Positions 26,265 to 34,474 of a stretch of 64,000 bases of DNA are shown piece by piece. This stretch comes from an uncultured Erythrobacter sp. GTDB lineage: Bacteria; Pseudomonadota; Alphaproteobacteria; Sphingomonadales; Sphingomonadaceae. The notes beneath the pieces are model-generated. The model was not told the origin of the DNA and did not search any database. It saw only the letters and a list, made by a program, of their open reading frames with translations. Position 1 is the first letter of the stretch, and every line of letters starts with the position of its first letter. The DNA is taken from contig CANLZP010000001.1 of the NCBI GenBank assembly GCA_947495695.1, forward strand, positions 1,137,069-1,201,068, given 5' to 3'. Both the position numbers and the translations under genes were made by a program.

Positions 26265-27815
26265 TCAAGCCTCCGCGCTGAGACTCCTCCACGCCAATTC
26301 CGCAAATTCGCATAGTAACGGCCGTGTATCGCGCGGGTCGATAATATCCTCGACATTATAGCGTTCTGCGCTGCGGAAGGGTGATGTCACCTTGTCCAGC
26401 CGGGCCTTGATCTCGGCCAAAGTTGCGGCGGGGTCATCAGAGGCTTCGATGTCCGATTTATAGGCAACTTCCAGCCCGCCCGCGATGGGTAGGCTGCCCC
26501 AATCACCACTCGGCCAGCAATAGCGATATTGGAATCGTTCGGCATTGCTCATCGCGCTGCCGGCAATGCCATAGGCGCGGCGCATGACAATGCTGGCGAG
26601 CGGCACCGTCGCCTTGTAAATCGCGTTCATCGCCTGAACGCCATAGCGGATCGTGCCCGCCATCTCTGCCTCGCGCCCGATCATAAAGCCGGGATTGTCG
26701 ACCAGATGGACGACGGGCAGACGGAACTGGTCAGCCAATTTGACGAACCGCTCAACCTTCTCGCTGGTCTTGGCCTCCCAAGACCCGCCCAGATAGCTGG
26801 GATCGCTGGCAATCACGGCGACGGGATAGCCATCCAATCGGGCCAGAGCGGTGATCGCGGCGCGGCCCCAATTCTTGCCGATTTCAAACACCGTGCCCTT
26901 GTCCAGGATCATATCCATCGCCCGGCGCATGGAATAGACCTGCTTGTCCTCGCGCGGGACCAGGCTGAGCAAGGCTTCCTCGCGCCGGTCCACTGGATCG
27001 TGGCTGTCGGCGCGCCGTGCCAATTGGCCGACATGTTCGGGCATGAAAGATAGGAAATGGCGTGCGCGGGCAAAGGCCTCGGCTTCGCTGGCCACCTCGT
27101 CATCCACCACGCCATTGCGGGTGTGAATATCCGATCCGCCCAAATCTTCCTTGGCCTGTTGATGGTCGTCAGCGCTCTTATAACTTGCGCCCAAGCCATC
27201 CACCACGGCCGGTCCAGCGGCAAAGATCTGGCTTAGGCCGCGCACCATGATGGAATAGTGGCTCGCCACGGTGCGCGCTGCACCCAGACCCGCTGTTGGG
27301 CCGAGCGCCAGCGCGACGACCGGTACGGTGTCGAGATTTTCGACCACATCACCCCAGCCGGGCACAGCAGGAATATAGGTCGCGCCGATCTGCTCCAGCG
27401 TTTTGACGCTGCCGCCGCCGCCGGTCCCGTCGATCATGCGGATGAGGGGCAATTTCAGCTCATGCGCCATCTTCTCGGCTTGAACCATCTTGCGGCTGAT
27501 CCCGGCATCTGCCGCCCCTCCGCGAATGGTAAAATCGTCTGCCGTGGCAACCACGGGGCGCCCGTTTACGGTGGCTTTGCCGAACAGGAAGGGGGCAGGC
27601 GTTACGCCGGCCAGATCGCCATTTTCATCGTAATGCCCATGGCCTGCGATCTTGCCGATCTCGCGAAAGCTCCCTTCGTCACAGATCGCCGCAAGTCGTG
27701 CGCGAGCATCCATCTTGCCGCGTCCATGCTGGCGCGAAACCTTTGCCTCGCCGCCCATCTGGTCGGCCATGGCTTCGCGTTGGCGCAGCTCTTCGAGTTC
27801 CCGAGACCAGCTCAA
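26265..27815 (-). CDS. Acyl-CoA carboxylase carboxyltransferase (beta) subunit
   Basis: 516 residues of the biotin-dependent carboxyltransferase family. GGAADAGISRKMVQAEKMAHELKLP, DGTGGGGSVKTL, ALGPTAGLGAARTVASHYSIMV and VDNPGFMIGREAEMAGTIRYG are the two crotonase-like halves. It differs from standard PccB, so the acyl-CoA (propionyl, methylcrotonyl or other) is open. The start is TTG in TTGAGCTGG, with GGGAG six bases upstream; that SD lies at the outer edge of a REP-like hairpin. Paired with the biotin-carrying alpha gene just upstream on the same strand. Confidence 0.87.
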   Translation of the reverse strand: MSWSRELEELRQREAMADQMGGEAKVSRQHGRGKMDARARLAAICDEGSFREIGKIAGHGHYDENGDLAGVTPAPFLFGKATVNGRPVVATADDFTIRGGAADAGISRKMVQAEKMAHELKLPLIRMIDGTGGGGSVKTLEQIGATYIPAVPGWGDVVENLDTVPVVALALGPTAGLGAARTVASHYSIMVRGLSQIFAAGPAVVDGLGASYKSADDHQQAKEDLGGSDIHTRNGVVDDEVASEAEAFARARHFLSFMPEHVGQLARRADSHDPVDRREEALLSLVPREDKQVYSMRRAMDMILDKGTVFEIGKNWGRAAITALARLDGYPVAVIASDPSYLGGSWEAKTSEKVERFVKLADQFRLPVVHLVDNPGFMIGREAEMAGTIRYGVQAMNAIYKATVPLASIVMRRAYGIAGSAMSNAERFQYRYCWPSGDWGSLPIAGGLEVAYKSDIEASDDPAATLAEIKARLDKVTSPFRSAERYNVEDIIDPRDTRPLLCEFAELAWRSLSAEA

Positions 27816-27825
27816 TATCCACTCC

Positions 27826-27915
27826 CGTCATGCTGAACTTGTTTCAGCATCCATTCTTCAATCTCTTACAAAGTGCATGGGGCGAAATGGACCCTGAAAC
27901 AAGTTCAGGGTGACG
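27826..27915. repeat. REP-like inverted pair between carboxylase alpha and beta genes
   Basis: Two 27-base arms face each other (27826-27852 and 27889-27915), each ending outward in CGTCA/TGACG. Each arm is itself a hairpin: TGCTGAA with TTCAGCA in one, CCCTGAA with TTCAGGG in the other. The arms differ at two pairs, but both sides of each pair change together, so the hairpin is preserved. This is the form of repetitive extragenic palindromes common in sphingomonads. It fills the gap inside an operon. Confidence 0.85.
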
Positions 27916-27921
27916 AAATAT

Positions 27922-29814
27922 CTATTCTGGATCTGGCTCCACCACACACAACACCGCCTCGACCTGCACTTGGCCGCCTTCTGATGCCTTGAGTTCCGTT
28001 ACTGTCCCATCAAAGGGCGCGGTGAGCGCATGCTCCATCTTCATCGCCTCAAGCACCATGAGCCGCTGACCTGCGGTGACCGCATCGCCTTCTGCCACAT
28101 CGACCGCGATGACCTTGCCGGGCATGGGCGCGAGGATCGCTCCGTCGGCGGCGGAATGGTGGCCTCCTTCAGCTCGGGGAAGCGACAGAACGATGACATC
28201 GCCTTCGATTTGCACGAATTGGTGGCCGGGTTCATCGATGGGAGCAAAGCCGTGCTCATAGTGTTGCCCCTCAGGTGTCGGCTGATACTCGAATTCGCGG
28301 ACTTCACCATCAACTGCGAGCCGCATCGTGGTTTGCCTAGGGGCGTTGAGCCGGAACGGGCCGATCCCATTGACGACGTCATCGAAGTCGCTGGCGTCGC
28401 GCAATAGCCATGCAGCCGCATCGCTGAGTACGCGGTCCGAGGGGATAGGCCTTGCTGTCAATTCAACGAATTTGCGAGCAATCAGGCCGGTATCCAGATT
28501 GGCAGCGCTGACATCTGGATCGCGCAGCAGGCGAACCAAGAAGCCTTTGTTAGTCTTGACTGGCCAAACGACAGCGGATTCGAGTTTTTCGACGAGCGCG
28601 CCCAATGCATCAGGGCGACTGACCTCATGAACGATCATTTTGGCGATCATAGGATCGTAGAAAGGTGAGACCTCGCTACCTTGAACAACGCCGGTATCGG
28701 TGCGGCCCTCATATTCGTAAAGGTCAAGACTATCGAGCCGCCCGATGCTGGGAAGAAAACCGGAGGTCGGATCCTCCGCATAGAGCCGCGCTTCGATGGC
28801 CCAACCATTGATGGATAGTTCTTCCTGCTTGAGTGGGATCGGCTCGCCGCTGGCCACGCGCAGTTGCCATTCGACCAGATCGACCCCGGTGATTTCCTCG
28901 GTCACTGGATGCTCGACCTGAAGCCGTGTGTTCATCTCCATGAAGAAGATGCGGTCGGCGCGCAGGCCTTCGCTGGCATCGGCGATAAATTCGATCGTGC
29001 CCGCGCCTTCGTAATCAACCGCCTTGGCGGCGCGCACAGCGGCAGCGCAGATGTCTTCGCGGGTGGCCTCGTCCATGCCGGGTGCGGGGGCTTCCTCGAT
29101 CACCTTCTGGTGGCGGCGTTGCAGCGAACAATCGCGTTCGAACAAATGCACCACATTGCCGTGGCTGTCGCCGAACACCTGCACTTCGATATGGCGGGGC
29201 GAAGTGATCCACTTCTCCAGCAGCACTTCGTCATTGGAGAAGCTCGCTTTGGCCTCGCGCTTGCAACTTTCCAGATCGGCTTCGAAATTCTCAGGCGCAT
29301 CGACCTTGCGCATGCCCTTACCGCCGCCGCCCGCGACCGCCTTGATCAGCACAGGATAGCCGATTGCGTCGGCTTCTTTTTTCAGCCGCTCGACCGACTG
29401 GTCTTCGCCCAGATAGCCGGGAGTGACCGGCACGCCCGCATCCATCATCAACTGCTTGGCAGCGTCCTTCAGACCCATGGCGCGGATGCTGTCCGGCTTG
29501 GGCCCAACCCAGATCAGCCCGGCATTGATCACAGCCTGCGCAAAATCGGCGTTTTCTGACAGAAAGCCATAGCCGGGATGGATCGCCTCTGCGCCAGTGT
29601 CTTTGGCCGCAGCGATGATCTTTTCGCCTACCAGATAGCTTTCAGCGGCGGGCGAGGGGCCGATATGCACCGCCTCGTCAGCGGATCGCACATGCAGCGC
29701 CTTGGCATCAGCATCGGAATAGACCGCCACCGTCGCCACGCCCATGTCGCGAGCGGTGCGAATGATGCGGCAGGCGATTTCGCCGCGGTTTGCGATGAGG
29801 AGCTTCTTGATCAT
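27922..29814 (-). CDS. Acyl-CoA carboxylase biotin carboxylase/biotin carrier (alpha) subunit
   Basis: 630 residues. Biotin carboxylase N-domain KKLLIANRGEIACRIIRTAR, ATP-grasp loop AVAGGGGKGMRKV, then EMNTRLQVEHPVTEEITGVDLVEWQ, and a C-terminal biotinyl domain with the target lysine in LEAMKMEH. It carboxylates its own biotin and hands CO2 to the beta subunit. The length matches propionyl/methylcrotonyl-CoA carboxylases. Propionyl-CoA is the product of the valine genes in this window, which makes it an attractive substrate, but this is inference. REP-like elements stand on both sides. Confidence 0.9.
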   Translation of the reverse strand: MIKKLLIANRGEIACRIIRTARDMGVATVAVYSDADAKALHVRSADEAVHIGPSPAAESYLVGEKIIAAAKDTGAEAIHPGYGFLSENADFAQAVINAGLIWVGPKPDSIRAMGLKDAAKQLMMDAGVPVTPGYLGEDQSVERLKKEADAIGYPVLIKAVAGGGGKGMRKVDAPENFEADLESCKREAKASFSNDEVLLEKWITSPRHIEVQVFGDSHGNVVHLFERDCSLQRRHQKVIEEAPAPGMDEATREDICAAAVRAAKAVDYEGAGTIEFIADASEGLRADRIFFMEMNTRLQVEHPVTEEITGVDLVEWQLRVASGEPIPLKQEELSINGWAIEARLYAEDPTSGFLPSIGRLDSLDLYEYEGRTDTGVVQGSEVSPFYDPMIAKMIVHEVSRPDALGALVEKLESAVVWPVKTNKGFLVRLLRDPDVSAANLDTGLIARKFVELTARPIPSDRVLSDAAAWLLRDASDFDDVVNGIGPFRLNAPRQTTMRLAVDGEVREFEYQPTPEGQHYEHGFAPIDEPGHQFVQIEGDVIVLSLPRAEGGHHSAADGAILAPMPGKVIAVDVAEGDAVTAGQRLMVLEAMKMEHALTAPFDGTVTELKASEGGQVQVEAVLCVVEPDPE

Positions 29815-29861
29815 GTGTTTGGATTAGAGCCCCTTGGCAAAAAAGAAAACCGTTCCTTCAA

Positions 29862-29945
29862 CGTCATCCCGGCCAACGAGCCAGGATCCCGCTCACCTCG
29901 CTTCTGCCGCCAAAAGCGGGACCCCGGATCAAGTCCGGGGTGACG
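29862..29945. repeat. Second REP-like inverted pair, between crtB and carboxylase alpha
   Basis: The right arm (29918-29945) has CCCCGGA-TCAAG-TCCGGGG then TGACG. The left arm begins CGTCATCCCGG (29862) and forms a less perfect hairpin. An inner inverted pair TCCCGCT / AGCGGGA (near 29886 and 29914) lies between them. Both outer ends carry CGTCA/TGACG like the first element, so they belong to one repeat family. It separates the carotenoid genes from the carboxylase genes and may end or protect transcripts. Confidence 0.75.
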
Positions 29946-29950
29946 ACACA

Positions 29951-30952
29951 CTATTGATCCAAGTCGCTTCGCCGCCAGCGCGGCATTTCATCGGGCACCT
30001 GCGGGTTGTTCACGATCGCCTCGAAGAACGCAGCTGCCACATGCCCCAGCTTTTGCAGCTTGGATGTGTAGACGCGGTGGTCCCACGCGGTGGTGCCCTT
30101 GGCCTTCACCTCGCGCCCGATGGCGGTGTAAATGCGTGCAGCACTCAGGATGGCCCAACGGCTGCGGAAGGGCAGGCGGGCAGCGCCCAGGCGCGAGGCC
30201 GCCCCATGTTGCTCCATCATGGCGACCAGCTTGGCAGCCATATCGGCCAATTCCTGCCGGTGGTGCGGCTTGGTGTGCTGGCCAGGCTCGATATCTTCTT
30301 CGACCAGCCATTCCATCGGCAGATAGCAGCGTCCGGCGGCGTCATCCTCCACCACATCGCGAGCGATATTGGCCAGTTGAAAGGCCAGCCCCAGATCGCA
30401 TGCCCGATCAAGAGTGTCGCCATCATTGCGGCTGACACCCATAACCAGCGCCATCATCACGCCCACAGCGCCTGCTACATGCCAGCAATATTGCATCAAA
30501 TCGGCGTCTGTCCGTGGGCGCCAGTCTTGTGCGTCCAGTTCAAAACCGGCGATCACCGCATCGGCATCGTCCATCGACAGACCCACTTCGGATGCAACCA
30601 GTCCGAACGCATCAAAGGCCGGATCGGCAGTAGGCTGACCATCCAGGGCAGCCTGCGTCAAAACGCGGATATGCTTTACCCGGTCGGCAATGTCCGTCTG
30701 ATCACCCAATTCTCCGCCCAATTCCTGCGCATCGGCCAGATCATCGCAGCGCCGACACCATGCATACAGTAGCCACACCCGCTCGCGCGTTTTGCGGTCG
30801 AACAAACGGCTGGCGGCTGAAAAGCTTTTCGAACCATTGGCGATGGCCAGGCGGCTTTTTTCAACCAAGGGTGCGCGGTTGCGCATGCCGCCCGGCTCGC
30901 GGATCGTTTCGCGGACAAATTGCGAAGGCGCTAAGGGGCGATCTCTCGTCAT
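29951..30952 (-). CDS. crtB: Phytoene synthase
   Basis: 333 residues. It joins two geranylgeranyl diphosphates to phytoene. The two aspartate-rich sites are RRCDDLAD and NIARDVVED, and GSKSFSAASRLFDRKTRERVWLLYAWCR is the usual N-terminal helix pair. The start is the ATG of MTRDRPLAPSQF; a later ATG (MRNRAPLVEKS) is possible. It lies 46 bases downstream of the LOG gene, at the 3' end of crtY-crtI-LOG-crtB. crtE for the substrate is outside the window. Confidence 0.95.
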   Translation of the reverse strand: MTRDRPLAPSQFVRETIREPGGMRNRAPLVEKSRLAIANGSKSFSAASRLFDRKTRERVWLLYAWCRRCDDLADAQELGGELGDQTDIADRVKHIRVLTQAALDGQPTADPAFDAFGLVASEVGLSMDDADAVIAGFELDAQDWRPRTDADLMQYCWHVAGAVGVMMALVMGVSRNDGDTLDRACDLGLAFQLANIARDVVEDDAAGRCYLPMEWLVEEDIEPGQHTKPHHRQELADMAAKLVAMMEQHGAASRLGAARLPFRSRWAILSAARIYTAIGREVKAKGTTAWDHRVYTSKLQKLGHVAAAFFEAIVNNPQVPDEMPRWRRSDLDQ

Positions 30953-30998
30953 GTTCGTCCACGGGCGTGGGTTGGTATGATCTGGAGACGAAAAGTGA

Positions 30999-31580
30999 TC
31001 ACAAATCATCCGCTTTCATGCGGAAGATCGGCGTGTGCGGCTCATACATTTTCATCTTGTCGATCAATTGCGTCAGGCTTTCGGCGGCAATCAGGATATT
31101 CTGATGGGCCGGACGGACAAAGCCGACTTCTGACATTTTGGCGTTGAAGGAGATCAGATCGTCATAGAAGCCAAAGGCGTTGAGCAGTCCCACCGGTTTT
31201 GAATGGTAACCCAATTGGGCCCAGCTCATCGCTTCCCACAATTCGTCCATCGTGCCGACGCCGCCTGGAATGGTGATGAAGCCATCCGATAAATCGGTGA
31301 AGCGCTGCTTGCGTTCGTGCATTCCGCTGACCGTGATCAGTTCGTCACAGTTCTGATTGGCGACCTCTGAATTGACCAAAGCATCTGGGATCACGCCAAT
31401 CACTTCGCCGCCAGCCTGTTTGGCCCCATTGGCCACCGCGCCCATCAGGCCCAGCCGTCCACCGCCATAGACCACGCCGATATTGCGCCGAGCCAGGCCT
31501 TCGCCCACTTGCCGCGCCAGTTCGATATAGCGCGGGTCTTCGGGCGTTGCCGAACCACAATATACAGCGAGACGTTTCAC
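30999..31580 (-). CDS. LOG family Rossmann-fold protein (TIGR00730)
   Basis: 193 residues. KRLAVYCGSATPEDPRYIE, GVVYGGGRLGLMGAVANGA and the signature PGGVGTMDELWEAMSW (residues about 104-119) mark the LOG family, which removes ribose 5-phosphate from cytokinin nucleotides or AMP-like substrates. Catalytic arginine/glutamate pattern MHERKQRFTDLSDGFI is present. It overlaps crtI by four bases (ATGA), so it is embedded in the carotenoid operon. Why a LOG enzyme would be made with carotenoid enzymes is not clear. Confidence 0.88.
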   Translation of the reverse strand: MKRLAVYCGSATPEDPRYIELARQVGEGLARRNIGVVYGGGRLGLMGAVANGAKQAGGEVIGVIPDALVNSEVANQNCDELITVSGMHERKQRFTDLSDGFITIPGGVGTMDELWEAMSWAQLGYHSKPVGLLNAFGFYDDLISFNAKMSEVGFVRPAHQNILIAAESLTQLIDKMKMYEPHTPIFRMKADDL

Positions 31581-33154
31581 TCAGGCTTCTCCACTTTCAA
31601 ATCGTCCAGCATAAGTCCGGCGGTCGCTTTGGCGCTGCCGACCACGCCGGGAATGCCAGCGCCGGGATGCGTTCCGGCACCCACCAGATAAAAATTGCTG
31701 ATCTCGTCATCGCGGTTGTGGCCGCGGAACCATGCGCTTTGCGTCAACAGCGGTTCAAGGCTGAAGGCGCTGCCCAGATGCGCGTTGAGATCGGTCGAGA
31801 AATCTTTGGGAGCGTAATGGAATTTGGTCACGATCCGGTCATGAATATCGGGGATCAGGCGCCGTCCGATCTCGTCCAGAATGCGTTTTTCCAAAATCGG
31901 GCCAACTTCGTCCCAATCGACCGTCAGTTTGCCCATATGGGCGACCGGCACCAAGGCATAAAACGTGCTCTTGCCGGCCGGAGCCATGCTGGGATCGGTC
32001 ACTGTCGGGTGGTGCAGATAGATGCTGAAATCCTGCGGCAGGATGCCGTGATCGTAAATATCTTCCAGCAAACCTTTATAGCGCGGCCCGAACAAGATCA
32101 TGTGATGGGCAATTCCGGGCCAAGTCCCTTCTAGGCCAAAATGCACCACAAACAGGCCAGGGCTAAAACTCTTTTTGGACAGAGCCTTGGCATAGTCCTT
32201 ACCGCGTTTAGTCTCGCCCAACAGGTCGCGATAGGAATGCATGATGTCCGCATTGGACGCGACCGCGTCAAAACGTTGCTTGAACCCGCTTTCGGTTTCC
32301 ACCTCTGTCACGCGCGTGCCCATAGTGTGCACTTGTGTGACTGCATCGCCCACCCGCATGGTGCCGCCCAGCCGCTCAAAATGGCGCACCATTGCCGCGA
32401 TCAGGCGGTTGGTGCCGCCGCGCGTCCACCACACGCCGCCATCTTTTTCCAGCTTGTGGATCAGCGCATAAATCGCGCTGGTTTTCATCGGGTTGCCGCC
32501 CACCAACAGCGTGTGAAAGCTCAGCGCCTCGCGCAGTTTCTCGCTTTTTACAAAGCTGGAAACCATCGAATAGACGCTGCGCCAGGCTTGCTTTTTCGCA
32601 AGCGCGGGGGCGGCTTTCAGCATACTTTTGAAGTTCAGGAACGGGACATGGCCCAGCTTGACATAGCCTTCTTCATAAACGCCTGCGGCATATTCCAGAA
32701 AGCTGTTGTACCCGGCGATGTCGACCGGATCGAGCTTGGCGATCTCGGCCTCCAGGCTTGCCTGATCGTTGGAGTAATCGAAATTGGTGCCATCGGGCCA
32801 ATTGAGCCGATAGAACGGCATAACCTTCATCAGCTCAACGTCTTGGGCCATGTCGTGCCCGCTCAGCTGCCACAATTCTTCCAGGCAGGGCGGATCGGTG
32901 ATGACGGTTGGCCCGCCATCAAATGTAAAGCCGTCCTTTTCCCAGAAATAGGCGCGGCCACCGGGCTTGTCGCGCGATTCAATGACGGTTGTCGCAATGC
33001 CGGCCGATTGCAGCCGAATGGCCAATGCCATGCCGCCAAAGCCGGATCCAATTACGCAGGCCCTGCGTCCTTCATAGCGAGCCTTATCGACCGCTGGGAT
33101 AGCGCTGGCTTTGGGCGGGGTCAGGCCCAGATCCAAGGTGGTGTCGGCGCTCAT
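31577..33154 (-). CDS. crtI: Phytoene desaturase
   Basis: 525 residues. The FAD-binding N-terminus ARYEGRRACVIGSGFGGMALAIRLQSAG is followed by GGRAYFWEKDGFTFDGGPTVITDP, typical of CrtI. The C-terminal YLVGAGTHPGAGIPGVVGSAKATA closes the FAD site. It desaturates phytoene stepwise to lycopene. The ATG chosen shares one base with the crtY stop (TGATG); an upstream frame extension lies inside crtY and is ignored. N-terminal residues 1-25 are a short extension. Confidence 0.96.
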   Translation of the reverse strand: MSADTTLDLGLTPPKASAIPAVDKARYEGRRACVIGSGFGGMALAIRLQSAGIATTVIESRDKPGGRAYFWEKDGFTFDGGPTVITDPPCLEELWQLSGHDMAQDVELMKVMPFYRLNWPDGTNFDYSNDQASLEAEIAKLDPVDIAGYNSFLEYAAGVYEEGYVKLGHVPFLNFKSMLKAAPALAKKQAWRSVYSMVSSFVKSEKLREALSFHTLLVGGNPMKTSAIYALIHKLEKDGGVWWTRGGTNRLIAAMVRHFERLGGTMRVGDAVTQVHTMGTRVTEVETESGFKQRFDAVASNADIMHSYRDLLGETKRGKDYAKALSKKSFSPGLFVVHFGLEGTWPGIAHHMILFGPRYKGLLEDIYDHGILPQDFSIYLHHPTVTDPSMAPAGKSTFYALVPVAHMGKLTVDWDEVGPILEKRILDEIGRRLIPDIHDRIVTKFHYAPKDFSTDLNAHLGSAFSLEPLLTQSAWFRGHNRDDEISNFYLVGAGTHPGAGIPGVVGSAKATAGLMLDDLKVEKPE

Positions 33155-34356
33155 CAATGTTTCTCCGTCGTCAGGGGGTCGCCGGGGGTGGCGAGCGCAC
33201 GCATGGCACGCGGAATAGATACGGGCGGCTTGCCGCACAAGATGCGAAATTTGTCGAGTGTGGTTGATTGCGCTGCATAGAACCGCTCGATCAGCACTTC
33301 TGGCAGGCGATAGAAGCGTTGGAAGATGGTCACTCTGCGGTCTGGCTGCGCAGCCCCGAACAGCATCCGGCCCAGCACTCTGTAAATACCGGTCTTACGC
33401 CAGTGCGTGCGTGCACGCGCTTCCACAAAAGCCGCCAATTGCGGCCCTGACAGATCGGGCTGAGTGGCAATTGCCAAAGCGGTTTGGACGGCGATGGGGA
33501 CGGTATAGCTGGTCAGCGGATGGGCAAAGCCTCCGCGCGCACCGGCGATGGCAACGCCCTCTATCCGCAACTCGTCCAAATAGGCGCCAAAGTCGCCTCC
33601 CGTGATCACTGGCAGCAGGCCTGCCTCATCGCCGATCACTTGCCCGCTCCACCCCTTATCCTGGCGATAGGCGGAAATCCGTGCTGCCAGCATGTCGCGG
33701 TCCATGCGCGGCTGGTCAGCGTAATAGGTGTCTTCAATGAACAGTTCGTCAGCGGCCACGGGCAGGACATAGACGAAGCGGTAAGCCGCCCCATTGCCAT
33801 GCGGTGCCAATTGATCGACGCCCGCGTCCATGATGGTCGGACGGTCGATGCCATGCGGGCTATCCAGGCGGAAATGTTGTCCGCGAAAGATTTGCCAGCC
33901 GCCCTGCAAATGCGCCGAGGGTTCAAAGGGTCGGCAGTCGATCACCGCATTTGCATTGATCCGGTCACCGCCAGACAGAGACACACCACCCGCATCCAAA
34001 GCGGTGGCAGCACTGTTCAGCAGCACGCTTTCGGGCGGCAGAATTTCCATCAAAGTGGTATGGAATTCTGCGCTGGACAAAGAGCAATAACCGCTTTCCA
34101 GCGTGCGGCGATATTGGGGAAAATTGACGTCATAGCCTGAACGCCATTCGGTTCGTGCAAAGGGTTCCATCAAGGCACGGCCCGGCTGGTCAAAATCGGA
34201 TTCAAACCAGCTCCAGCGATGATTGCCGCCCAGGCTCGGGCCTTGCTCGATCAGGGCCAGTTTCAGATCGGGCCGCTGGCGAAACAGGGCAAGCGCAATC
34301 AAGCCGCCGGCCAAGCCGCCGCCCACAATTGCCACATCCACTTCGCGCCCGTTCAT
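33154..34356 (-). CDS. crtY: Lycopene beta-cyclase
   Basis: 400 residues. The dinucleotide fold VDVAIVGGGLAGGLIALALF starts at residue 6, and LGGNHRWSWF and GARGGFAHPLTSYTVPIAVQTALAIA match CrtY of the proteobacterial type. It cyclises lycopene to beta-carotene. It is the first gene of the operon, preceded by a 118-base gap to the divergent amidohydrolase gene that must carry the carotenoid promoter. No clear light- or oxygen-regulator site was seen there. Confidence 0.95.
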   Translation of the reverse strand: MNGREVDVAIVGGGLAGGLIALALFRQRPDLKLALIEQGPSLGGNHRWSWFESDFDQPGRALMEPFARTEWRSGYDVNFPQYRRTLESGYCSLSSAEFHTTLMEILPPESVLLNSAATALDAGGVSLSGGDRINANAVIDCRPFEPSAHLQGGWQIFRGQHFRLDSPHGIDRPTIMDAGVDQLAPHGNGAAYRFVYVLPVAADELFIEDTYYADQPRMDRDMLAARISAYRQDKGWSGQVIGDEAGLLPVITGGDFGAYLDELRIEGVAIAGARGGFAHPLTSYTVPIAVQTALAIATQPDLSGPQLAAFVEARARTHWRKTGIYRVLGRMLFGAAQPDRRVTIFQRFYRLPEVLIERFYAAQSTTLDKFRILCGKPPVSIPRAMRALATPGDPLTTEKH

Positions 34357-34474
34357 AGGACTGCGGCCCTAGGCCAGCGCGCCATCTGGGGCAATCACCT
34401 TCGCGGGCCGAGTTGCACTTGCCTATTGCGGAGCATCTGGTTCATGATCGAGCATACAATTGGGAGAGAGCTTG

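Noticed and set aside
32141..33280. 379-codon open frame on the plus strand opposite crtI
   Set aside because: It is the antisense shadow of a well-supported phytoene desaturase and shows no domain or ribosome site.
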